Source: Pseudanabaenaceae cyanobacterium MP8IB2.15
GTDB lineage: Bacteria; Cyanobacteriota; Cyanobacteriia; Pseudanabaenales; Pseudanabaenaceae
DNA length: 6,001 nucleotides
Reading direction: 5' to 3'
Assembly (NCBI GenBank): GCA_030248825.1
Contig: JARCMB010000140.1
Coordinates: 1 to 6,001, forward strand
Below, in pieces: positions 1-6,001 of this stretch; positions within the stretch are counted from its first letter, which is position 1, and every line of letters starts with the position of its first letter. The notes below the pieces were generated by a model. That model saw nothing but the letters and a program-made list of their open reading frames with translations, had not been told where the DNA came from and did not search any database. The translations under genes were made by a program, and so were the position numbers.

Positions 1-1
1 G

Positions 2-1603
2 CGTCAGACCGTGATGGGCATTAATCGTCAACTAATGGCTGAGATTGCCGAGCGACAGAAATCGGAAGTAGCTCTGCGTGAAGCCGAAGAAAAATATCGC
101 AGTATCTTTGAAAATGCCGCAGAAGGGATCTTTCAAGTCACTCCAGACGGGCAGTACATCAGTGCTAATCCCAAACTAGCATCGATTTATGGTTATAGCT
201 CCCTGTCCGAAATGATTAACGACCTACGGGTGACAGGTCAGCAAATTCATGTCGATCCCATACATACCGAAGAATTTAATCGCATTCTTTTAGCAGAAGA
301 TCGGATATCGGGATTTGAGTGTCAGGCTTACTGCCGCGATGGTAAGGTTATTTGGACTTCTGTTAATGCCCGTGTGGTTAGAGATGAGAGTGACAACATT
401 CTCTATTACGAAGGTAATATCCAAGATATCACCAGTCGGAAAGCGGCGGAGGAAGCTCTACAACGCAGTAATTCACTGTTGCAAGCACAGCAACAAGCAG
501 CGATCGATGGCATTCTGGCGGCAGATGAACAGGGTTGCATTGTCAGTTACAACCGTCGGTTCTGTGAGATGTGGAATATACCTGAACAAGTTCTCAATTT
601 CGCCGATCGATCTAGCCAAGAACACAAATTATTGAGTTGGTTACTCGCTAATTCTGAATTGCCTGAAGAATTTGCCAGCATTGTCGAGCGGGCCTATGAG
701 AATCCAAGTGAGTCTCGGCGCGAAGAGCTTTATCTCGAAGATCACCGAGTGTTTGACTGTTTTTCGGGACCAGTGCTTTCACCCAACAATAGCTTCTACG
801 GCATGATCTGGTATTTTCGCGACATCACAGAGCGGATTAAAGCAGAAGTCGCCCTCCAAGCTGAAAAAGAAAAGTCAGAACGTCTCTTACTCAATATGTT
901 GCCTAGTTCGATCGCCGAACGTCTTAAACAAGATATGGGATTGCGTGCTGAACTAAAGATCGATCGATTATCTAAGACATCTGACACTGAACCTTTAAGC
1001 GAGGTCTATTCTGATGGCATAATCGCGCCAATTGCCGAAAATTTTGCCTCGGCAACTGTTCTATTTGGCGACATTGTAGACTTTACGACGCTCAGTACTT
1101 TAATTTCGCCGACGGAATTGGTGGGATTGTTGAATGGGATTTTTTCTGAATTCGATCGACTGGCAGAGTTGCATGGATTGGAAAAAATTAAAACGATTGG
1201 TGATGCCTACATGGTGGTGGGAGGTATTCCTAATCTCCGATCCGATCATGCCGCCGCGATCGCGAATATGGCACTAGATATGCAAGTTGAACTCGCGCGC
1301 TTCCGAATCAAAAATCGACCGATCTTTATGCGGATTGGGATTAATACGGGGCCAGTAATTGCGGGTGTAATTGGCACGAAAAAATTTATCTACGACCTTT
1401 GGGGCGACACTGTAAACATTGCGAATCGGATGGAATCGACGGGAGTGGCAAAATCGATTCAGGTGACTCAATCGACTTACGAGCAATTAAAAGATCGCTA
1501 TAATTTGGAGCAAAGAGGTCTGATTCAAGTTAAAGGTAAGGGTGAGATGATGACATATTTACTCAAAGGTCGCAAAGCTGAATCGCATCAGCCGAGCCAA
1601 TGA
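2..1603 (+). CDS. PAS-PAS class III adenylate cyclase, 5' partial
   Basis: This enzyme would convert ATP to cAMP in the cytoplasm in response to a sensed signal. Residues are counted from the GTG at 11. A coiled helix (about 5-30) leads into a PAS/PAC domain (about 25-142) and a second, more divergent PAS (about 155-275). A signalling helix with the cyclase-type LLLNMLPSSIAERLK segment (292-306) precedes the catalytic domain (about 345-520). Both metal aspartates are visible (D354 in FGDIVDFT, D398 in IGDAYM). So are the adenine-selecting pair K394 and D462 and the transition-state residues N469 and R473 of the TVNIANRM motif. K and D rather than E and C/S point to adenylate, not guanylate, cyclase, and one chain has every residue needed for a homodimer. 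The frame is open to the left edge (R-Q-T before the GTG) and begins inside a coiled linker, so an N-terminal sensor part is probably missing. The 3' end overlaps the convergent M16-like gene by 41 bp. Confidence 0.93.
   Translation, partial: RQTVMGINRQLMAEIAERQKSEVALREAEEKYRSIFENAAEGIFQVTPDGQYISANPKLASIYGYSSLSEMINDLRVTGQQIHVDPIHTEEFNRILLAEDRISGFECQAYCRDGKVIWTSVNARVVRDESDNILYYEGNIQDITSRKAAEEALQRSNSLLQAQQQAAIDGILAADEQGCIVSYNRRFCEMWNIPEQVLNFADRSSQEHKLLSWLLANSELPEEFASIVERAYENPSESRREELYLEDHRVFDCFSGPVLSPNNSFYGMIWYFRDITERIKAEVALQAEKEKSERLLLNMLPSSIAERLKQDMGLRAELKIDRLSKTSDTEPLSEVYSDGIIAPIAENFASATVLFGDIVDFTTLSTLISPTELVGLLNGIFSEFDRLAELHGLEKIKTIGDAYMVVGGIPNLRSDHAAAIANMALDMQVELARFRIKNRPIFMRIGINTGPVIAGVIGTKKFIYDLWGDTVNIANRMESTGVAKSIQVTQSTYEQLKDRYNLEQRGLIQVKGKGEMMTYLLKGRKAESHQPSQ
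1256..1263. repeat. HIP1 octamer GCGATCGC
   Basis: Full palindromic HIP1 site inside the cyclase catalytic domain. HIP1 is strongly over-represented in many cyanobacterial genomes and supports that origin here. Confidence 0.9.
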
Positions 1604-2828
1604 TCGAAATCGCTGGATCGGTAAAATAAGTCTGGGCGACCCGTTGGATATCGTCGGTAGTGACTTGCGCGATCGAATTAGGGTAATTTCGATCGCGATC
1701 GATCCCTAAACCCATAATTTCAAACCAACCGAGCAATTGGGCAATTTGTCCATTGGTTTGCTTGCCAAGTGCGTATTGTCCTAACATCTTGCTTTTCACC
1801 ATTTGCAGTTCTGATTCAGTTAGTGGTGTATTTGTCAGTCGATCGCATTCTGCCTTCAATCCATCCATTGCCGTCTTAACATTTTGTGGGGCAGTACCAA
1901 TGTATGTCACAAACCGCGAACCCTCTAGTCGAGCAGGATAGATCGTCGAAACCTCGTAAGCCAGTCCCCGCTTTTCGCGCAGCTCCACAAACAGGCGACT
2001 AGAAAGCCCACCACCAAGATAAGAATTAATTAACTTCAGGGCAACATAGTCGGGTGAGCTTAAGGCTGGCGCAGGATAACCGAGCATCACAATCGCTTGC
2101 TGATTTGGTTGAATCGTCTTAACAGTTTCAGCTTGAAACGACATCGCTTGGGTGGAAGCAAAGCCTGAATTAGTCACTACTTGCCAATCCCCAAAGGTTT
2201 CTTGCACATAGGCGATCGCCTCTTCAGGCGTAATCTTACCTGCAATACTAATCGTCATTCGATCGGGGCGAAACCATGTCTGATGATAGGCAATCAGATC
2301 ATCGGCATGAATACTGCTAACCGTCTCCGTCCACCCTAAAGAGGGGAACCCATAAGGATGATCGCCATACATCAGAGCTAACAGATGCTGGTAAGCAACA
2401 CTGAGAGGTCGTTCTCGCTGCGACTTAATCCCTTGCAATGTCAATCGTCGTTCTAGTTCTAGCTGTTCGATCGAAAAAACAGGAGATCGAATAATTTCCG
2501 CTGCCAGATTTAAAATATCAACAAAATCTGATTTAACCGTTTTGAGGCTAAGCAAAAAATAATCTGCTGCCGCCTCAGTGCCCAAAGCAGCCCCAGTATA
2601 TTCAACCCGTTCGGCAATGTCTTGAGAAGAATAATTTATCGTACCTTTGGTGATTAAAGCTGCAACTAAATGAGCAACACCCGCTTGCTGCTTAGTTTCT
2701 ACCCTACTTCCAGCATTAAAGAAACAGCGCGCCGCCACGATATCAACCGTAGGATTTTCAGTTACCAGTAACACAATCCCATTTTGGAGGACGTTCCTAT
2801 AAGTTTGGCGTTTTTCTAGTTGCTGCAC
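1563..2828 (-). CDS. M16 (insulinase-like) peptidase homologue, zinc site lost
   Basis: The 421-residue length and two-lobed layout match M16B processing-peptidase-like subunits: N-lobe about 10-200 and C-lobe about 240-415. At the place of the zinc motif HxxEH the protein reads H53-L-V-A-A, lacking the catalytic Glu and second His. The third ligand, normally Glu in a VxxEI-like segment, appears to be Gly133 (LTLQGI). The C-lobe keeps the R/Y pair, R284 and Y291, in SSRLFVELREKRGLAY. In known two-subunit M16B enzymes one chain carries HxxEH and the other the R/Y pair, so this is probably the non-catalytic partner; that role is inferred. No HxxEH gene is adjacent in the window. The start is GTG at 2828: an in-frame TAA lies directly before it, the next Met is residue 154, and the TYRNVLQNGIVLLVTENP stretch is a normal M16 N-terminus. 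No clear Shine-Dalgarno sequence precedes it. There is no signal peptide. Confidence 0.92.
   Translation of the reverse strand: MQQLEKRQTYRNVLQNGIVLLVTENPTVDIVAARCFFNAGSRVETKQQAGVAHLVAALITKGTINYSSQDIAERVEYTGAALGTEAAADYFLLSLKTVKSDFVDILNLAAEIIRSPVFSIEQLELERRLTLQGIKSQRERPLSVAYQHLLALMYGDHPYGFPSLGWTETVSSIHADDLIAYHQTWFRPDRMTISIAGKITPEEAIAYVQETFGDWQVVTNSGFASTQAMSFQAETVKTIQPNQQAIVMLGYPAPALSSPDYVALKLINSYLGGGLSSRLFVELREKRGLAYEVSTIYPARLEGSRFVTYIGTAPQNVKTAMDGLKAECDRLTNTPLTESELQMVKSKMLGQYALGKQTNGQIAQLLGWFEIMGLGIDRDRNYPNSIAQVTTDDIQRVAQTYFTDPAISIIGSADAIQLCDL
2212..2219. repeat. HIP1 octamer GCGATCGC
   Basis: Full HIP1 site, extended to GGCGATCGCC, inside the M16-like gene. Confidence 0.9.
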
Positions 2829-2848
2829 TTAATGAGTTATTTAATGAA

Positions 2849-2999
2849 TTTTGAGAGGAATTTATACCCCTCCACAACGCCGTCTTACCGCAGTTTTTGA
2901 CCCGGCATAACCAGGTGGGAGCTGAACATTTAGCTAGCTTAAAGTTTCCAGATACATGTCTGGTTTACTGCCACTAACTTGGAATAGCCCCCTCAAAAA
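2849..2999 (-). ncRNA. Candidate structured leader or small RNA upstream of the M16-like gene
   Basis: Read on the minus strand, this stretch can form a nested set of helices. An outer 10-bp stem (2989-2998 with 2849-2858, one G-U pair) encloses two 5-bp stems (2980-2984 with 2870-2874; 2967-2971 with 2890-2894). Inside these lie two hairpins: CCAGA/UCUGG at 2948-2963 with a 6-nt loop, and ACCUGG/CCGGGU at 2900-2916 with a 5-nt loop and one G-U. A weaker AGCU/AGCU pair sits at 2920-2935. Both G-U pairs become A-C mismatches on the plus strand, which favours minus-strand transcription, although the weak 2920-2935 stem prefers plus. The element starts about 50 nt after a TATAAT box and ends about 20 nt before the M16 GTG. 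It could be a cis-acting leader or a free small RNA; a 6S-like RNA was considered but I cannot match it. The pairing was done by eye, and the family is unrecognised. Confidence 0.4.
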
Positions 3000-3056
3000 C
3001 GAGCATAGATCAAGAAACATTATTGGTAGTCACGCGCATCATAGAGAGGCTTTTCT

Positions 3057-3062
3057 ATTATA
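3057..3062 (-). promoter_or_regulatory. Putative -10 box (TATAAT) for the leader and M16-like gene
   Basis: A perfect TATAAT lies on the minus strand in the glucosidase/M16 gap. A transcript would begin near 3050 and run through the candidate structured RNA into the M16-like gene, giving a leader of roughly 220 nt. No good TTGACA-like -35 hexamer sits 16-18 bp upstream. The spacer instead holds a short inverted repeat, GGAGA-AACA-TCTCC on the minus strand (3063-3076), which could be an operator or a weak hairpin behind the glucosidase gene. No U-run follows that hairpin, so it is not a convincing terminator. Confidence 0.42.
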
Positions 3063-3076
3063 GGAGATGTTTCTCC
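3063..3076 (-). repeat. Short inverted repeat after the glucosidase gene
   Basis: GGAGA and TCTCC form a perfect 5-bp stem around a 4-nt loop, about 50 bp past the glucosidase stop and directly abutting the TATAAT box. It might be a protein-binding site at that promoter or a processing hairpin at the end of the glucosidase transcript. Without a following T-tract a Rho-independent terminator is unlikely. Confidence 0.3.
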
Positions 3077-3107
3077 AAATCGCTTACTCCTTTTGGGTGA
3101 AATAGTT

Positions 3108-3131
3108 GATCCTAAGCCTGATCCTAAGCCT
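3108..3131. repeat. Perfect 12-bp tandem duplication over the glucosidase stop codon
   Basis: GATCCTAAGCCT occurs twice head to tail (3108-3119 and 3120-3131). The unit covers the last two sense codons (Glu-Ala) and the TAG of the glucosidase gene. Being 12 bp, the second copy keeps the frame and supplies another in-frame TAG four codons later. It looks like a simple slippage duplication with no effect on the protein. Confidence 0.85.
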
Positions 3132-5376
3132 CAATGATAATGCGAAGGCTGCTATTGTTTTTATTGACTCGACAAGTGGTTGTATCGCCGATCCGCCCAC
3201 CTGAACGTTCAAACTCAAGATCGATCGCTGACTGCCCAATCCGTAAATTTTGAATTGAGAGGTGATCGATCGACTTTGGTAGGGCAGGATCGATGATGTT
3301 AAGTCGATTGGCGGGAGCATTAGGAACTAGATTTACCATCATCGAGATTAATTGGAAGATCGTTCCAGTTGCCCAAGCTTGGGGCGAACAAGCGACAGGA
3401 TACTGCACTGGTGTGATAAACCCATCATGTTCAAAGCCGCAAAATAGTTCGGGTGGTCGTTGATAGGGCTGCATTAAAGTCATATTAATCAACCCTTGGG
3501 CTAAATCTAATGACTGATCGACGAGGTTGATCGATCGTAATCCCAGCGCAATCAGGCTATTATCGTGAGGCCAAACCGAACCGATGTGATAACTCATAGG
3601 ATTATATGCAGGGGAAAGACTACTCAAAGTCCGAATTCCCCAACCATTGTACATATCAGGGGCTTTGAGCCGTGCTGCCACACTCAGAGCTTTCTCTGGA
3701 TCGAAAATGCCCAGGTTTAAGCAATGTCCAGGGTTAGAAGTAATACTATCGACGGGTTTGCCATCGCCATCCAGAGCTAGAGCGCAATAATCTAGATCTG
3801 GGAGCCAAAAGTCCCGATTGAATCGGGTTTTTAGGTCTTTTGCTTGAGATCGCCACAAATTAGCAAGGTCAGGTAAGTTCTTTCGATCTGCCAGTTGACT
3901 CATCCGTACTTTTGCGGCATAGACATAGCCCTGCACTTCCGAAAGCGCGATCGCCCCCTGAGCTAATTTCCCGTGTCGATCGACGATACAATTTTCGGAA
4001 TCTTTCCAGCCTTGATTGATTAGTCCTTTTTTAGAACGGCGATTATAAGTGAGATAACCACTATCTTTACAGTTGCGATCGATCCATTCCATCGCCGCAA
4101 TTGCATTTGACCACAGCTTATCGAGTAAGTCTGTATCTGCCGTCCAAGCAAAATATTCAGCGTAAAGCATCAACCATAGTGGCGTGGCATCAACCGTACC
4201 ATAGTAAGGAGTATGGGGAACTTCGTAGCAGCGTGCCATTTCTCCTAAGCGAATCTCATGTAAAATTTTTCCCGGTTCTTCATCCCGCCAGTCATCATCG
4301 ACTTTGCCCTGATATTGGGCAAGGAGTGAGAGGGTATTACGCGCGATCGATGGGTCTAAAACTAGAGTTTGGGAAGCAGCAATAATCGAATCCCTACCAA
4401 ATAAAGTTGAAAACCAAGGCACACCTGCGGAGAGAAACTTATTCCCATCAAAAGTTTGTCTCAATAGGTAAATATCCTGCACAGCTCGATCGATCACCTG
4501 ATTTAGAGTCTCGTTATCGGTCGAGATTTTAGTGATTTGTGCCGTCCAAACTTTCTCTTCTAACAATTCTTCCGTTTTTGCCTGAGCGAACGTAGTTGGT
4601 ACACTCACCATCGAAGTAGGGCGATTATTCGTAAATAGATGAATACGGTAGCCTAAAGTCACAGACTCATAGACATCAAGTTCTAGCTGCCAAATCGCCG
4701 TATAGCCTACAATTTTATTGGGCTGAAAGTCGCTAAACTGAATGCGAGACTCCATCAACACGCCATCTAATCCCTGATAGGCAAGCACTATTTCTTTTTC
4801 TTGGTTTAAACCAGAGATATTCTGTTCTAAGTTTGGGATATCTCTGAGTAAATTCCCTCTTTTGGGTCGCTTAAATCCTCTTACTTCAAACAAATCCAAA
4901 AAATCTGCATCTAAACTAAGACTCATGGTAAAACTAATCGGCTTAGTGTTGTAGTTAGTGACTTGGATCTGTTCAAACAAACCACCTTTGATCACAATTT
5001 CTCGATGGATGCCAATAGTTTCGGCTTTAATCTCAGACTCATGCTCACCAATTTGGCAATTAGAACACAGTATTGACATCGCAAAGCCCTTACGAGCCGT
5101 ACTACTAAATGCAATTGGCGATCGACCATCAATTTGCAACTCCAATCGACTGAGAAATCTGGTATCACGACAAAATAAACCCATACTGCTCTCAAGTCCT
5201 TCAGAGCTACAGCCCACGTCAGAGATGTTTCCTAGAGTATCGGTAATTAAAAATAGTTCATCATCTTTTAGTGTCAGGGTTGAAATCGATCGATCGTTAA
5301 TTTTACAAGTCCAAGGAGCGATCGGCATTTCACTGGCAAGAATAAAATCCCTCCCATCAATTTCAATTTTGTTCAT
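3124..5376 (-). CDS. Amylo-alpha-1,6-glucosidase / glycogen debranching-like glycoside hydrolase
   Basis: This 750-residue cytoplasmic protein has the two-part form of bacterial amylo-alpha-1,6-glucosidase-like proteins. An N-terminal beta-rich debranching-enzyme domain (about 35-250, with the typical LFCRDTRFLSRLEL at 67-80) precedes a C-terminal six-hairpin (alpha/alpha)6 glycosidase domain (about 285-685). Family motifs seen in order are PWFSTLFGRDSI (320-331), HEIRLGEMA, YYGTVDATPLWL (391-402), GWKDS (456-460), SYHIGSVWPHDN (595-606) and PPELFCG (641-647). By analogy with related clan enzymes, D459 of WKDS and E643 of PELF are the likely acid and base; that is inference. It would hydrolyse alpha-glucosidic bonds in glycogen-type glucans or a smaller glucoside; the exact substrate cannot be read from sequence. 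It is distinct from GlgX-type (GH13) debranching enzymes. Length is normal and no frameshift is seen. The ATG at 5376 has only a weak GAG about 10 nt upstream. The gene lies 88 bp downstream of the GT4 gene on the same strand. Confidence 0.9.
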   Translation of the reverse strand: MNKIEIDGRDFILASEMPIAPWTCKINDRSISTLTLKDDELFLITDTLGNISDVGCSSEGLESSMGLFCRDTRFLSRLELQIDGRSPIAFSSTARKGFAMSILCSNCQIGEHESEIKAETIGIHREIVIKGGLFEQIQVTNYNTKPISFTMSLSLDADFLDLFEVRGFKRPKRGNLLRDIPNLEQNISGLNQEKEIVLAYQGLDGVLMESRIQFSDFQPNKIVGYTAIWQLELDVYESVTLGYRIHLFTNNRPTSMVSVPTTFAQAKTEELLEEKVWTAQITKISTDNETLNQVIDRAVQDIYLLRQTFDGNKFLSAGVPWFSTLFGRDSIIAASQTLVLDPSIARNTLSLLAQYQGKVDDDWRDEEPGKILHEIRLGEMARCYEVPHTPYYGTVDATPLWLMLYAEYFAWTADTDLLDKLWSNAIAAMEWIDRNCKDSGYLTYNRRSKKGLINQGWKDSENCIVDRHGKLAQGAIALSEVQGYVYAAKVRMSQLADRKNLPDLANLWRSQAKDLKTRFNRDFWLPDLDYCALALDGDGKPVDSITSNPGHCLNLGIFDPEKALSVAARLKAPDMYNGWGIRTLSSLSPAYNPMSYHIGSVWPHDNSLIALGLRSINLVDQSLDLAQGLINMTLMQPYQRPPELFCGFEHDGFITPVQYPVACSPQAWATGTIFQLISMMVNLVPNAPANRLNIIDPALPKSIDHLSIQNLRIGQSAIDLEFERSGGRIGDTTTCRVNKNNSSLRIIIEA
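3947..3954. repeat. HIP1 octamer GCGATCGC
   Basis: Full HIP1 site inside the glucosidase gene, encoding part of the QGAIALSE segment on the minus strand. Confidence 0.9.
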
Positions 5377-5464
5377 TATGATTACTCAAATTCACTACTT
5401 ACGTTATAGATGATTTGCACTCAGCAGTGACTTTCCCAAATATATAGCCCAAATATGCAAAAAG
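5377..5464 (-). promoter_or_regulatory. 88-bp spacer between GT4 and glucosidase genes with a 9-bp direct repeat
   Basis: The spacer is AT-rich and long enough to hold a promoter. On the minus strand ATATTTGGG occurs twice, 13 bp apart in register (plus-strand CCCAAATAT at 5435-5443 and 5448-5456), followed by a short imperfect palindrome CACT-GCTG-AGTG and a TATAAC that could be a -10 box. No convincing -35 hexamer accompanies it. No hairpin plus T-run follows the GT4 stop, so read-through from GT4 is plausible. The repeat could be a regulator site, but this is weak. Confidence 0.3.
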
Positions 5465-6001
5465 CTAACCCAGCACTAAAGCCTTGGCATGTCCATTTTG
5501 CGAATACTTTTCCGCTAAAATCTTTTGATACACTGCTTCATATCCATCTGCCATCCGCTTCGCACTAAAATTGATTAAGACATGATCGCGACAGACTCTC
5601 CGATCTAGTTGAGCTGCCAGATCGATCGACGCGATGCATTCCTCCACATTCTGACAGAGAAATCCAGTTCGACCATGAGCAATAACTTCTGGGGCAGAGC
5701 CTAAACTAATCGCAATTACTGGAGTTCCAGTCACCATCGATTCAATCATGACTAATCCAAACGGTTCTTTCCATGTGATGGGAAACAAAGTTGCCACGGC
5801 TCCACCCATCAGAATACTCTTTTGCTGATGATTCGCCTCACCGAGAAATTCAATTTGGCTGCCGTCAATGTGGGGCTTAATCTCCTGCTCAAAATAGGTC
5901 AAATCAACGGCATCGACTTTTCCTGCCATTTTGAGATGCCATCCTGATTTCTTGGCAATTTCGATCGCTAAATGCGCTCCTTTTTCAGGCGACATCCGAC
6001 C
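5465..6001 (-). CDS. Family 4 glycosyltransferase, C-terminal part (5' partial)
   Basis: The visible 178 residues are the C-terminal nucleotide-sugar-binding Rossmann lobe of a GT-B retaining glycosyltransferase. The frame runs off the right edge with Gly-Arg before Met-Ser-Pro-Glu-Lys-Gly, the usual GRxSPEKG opening of this lobe, so the Met at 5995 is internal and the acceptor-binding N-lobe lies beyond the window. The EX7E signature is intact in WKEPFGLVMIESMVTGTPVIA (the two Glu being residues 77 and 85 counted from that Met). It is followed by GSAPEVIAHGRTGFL, typical of GT4 donor binding. It would transfer a sugar from a nucleotide donor to an unknown acceptor. The glucosidase gene follows 88 bp downstream on the same strand, which suggests related carbohydrate roles. 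Donor and acceptor cannot be told from this fragment. Confidence 0.92.
   Translation of the reverse strand, partial: GRMSPEKGAHLAIEIAKKSGWHLKMAGKVDAVDLTYFEQEIKPHIDGSQIEFLGEANHQQKSILMGGAVATLFPITWKEPFGLVMIESMVTGTPVIAISLGSAPEVIAHGRTGFLCQNVEECIASIDLAAQLDRRVCRDHVLINFSAKRMADGYEAVYQKILAEKYSQNGHAKALVLG

Noticed and set aside
1601..1720. Terminator for the cyclase gene within the start of the convergent gene
   Set aside because: The CGATCGCGATCGATC palindromic run at 1690-1702 is HIP1-like enrichment without a T-tract and lies in M16 coding sequence.
2666..2674. Frameshift or sequencing error as the cause of the missing HxxEH in the M16-like protein
   Set aside because: The frame is continuous and family-like on both sides of H53, and the distal Glu ligand is lost too, so genuine loss of the zinc site is more likely.
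2861..2866. TATAAA on the minus strand as a nearer -10 box for the M16-like gene
   Set aside because: The hexamer 17 bp upstream (GGTAAG) is a poor -35, and the site falls in the loop of the alternative local hairpin; possible but less supported than TATAAT at 3057-3062.
2855..2971. Short plus-strand open stretch in the intergenic gap ending in VGAEHLASLKFPDTCLVYCH
   Set aside because: It looks protein-like at first but has no ATG, GTG or TTG near its beginning, is under 40 codons, and coincides with the RNA-like inverted repeats.
2849..2998. A MITE or insertion-sequence remnant bounded by near-perfect 10-bp terminal inverted repeats
   Set aside because: No target-site duplication is visible at the flanks, there is no transposase remnant, and the inner nested pairings suit an RNA fold better. 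A second copy elsewhere in the genome would revive this idea.
4101..4385. 94-codon plus-strand open frame inside the glucosidase gene
   Set aside because: It covers the highly conserved catalytic-domain region of the minus-strand gene and its own translation is low in recognisable structure.
4958..5413. 151-codon plus-strand open frame antisense to the start of the glucosidase gene
   Set aside because: Its translation has no recognisable domain and it lies wholly over well-supported glucosidase N-domain codons; it is a shadow frame.

Overview
The window looks like chromosomal DNA from a cyanobacterium. CGATCG occurs about 27 times by eye (about 1.5 expected by chance in 6 kb). Three copies are the full cyanobacterial HIP1 octamer GCGATCGC. 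The gene content also fits: a PAS-PAS class III adenylate cyclase, an M16 peptidase-like protein of a type I associate with cyanobacteria, and an amylo-alpha-1,6-glucosidase next to a family 4 glycosyltransferase. I cannot name a genus.

Layout. On the plus strand, 2-1603 is the 3' part of an adenylate cyclase gene that enters from the left edge. It converges on, and overlaps by 41 bp, a minus-strand M16 peptidase-like gene (1563-2828) whose zinc site has been lost. A 295-bp gap (2829-3123) follows. It has no convincing gene, but it contains a well-formed TATAAT box on the minus strand and, between that box and the M16 start, about 150 nt with nested complementary segments that look like a structured leader or small RNA. 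Next come a 750-codon glucosidase gene (3124-5376, minus), an 88-bp spacer, and the C-terminal part of a GT4 glycosyltransferase gene (5465 to the right edge, minus).

How the genes fit together. The glycosyltransferase and the glucosidase probably form a small carbohydrate unit, with the transferase upstream; one enzyme builds a glycosidic bond and the other cleaves an alpha-glucan or related oligosaccharide. The M16-like protein probably acts as the non-catalytic half of a heterodimeric peptidase whose active HxxEH partner is encoded outside this window. The cyclase would convert a signal sensed by its PAS and missing N-terminal regions into cAMP. Nothing in the sequence ties it to the other genes except the tail-to-tail overlap.

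Most of the window is ordinary housekeeping or accessory cyanobacterial DNA. The part most worth a second look is the putative structured RNA at 2849-2999. I saw no tRNA, rRNA, CRISPR array, transposase or phage gene.
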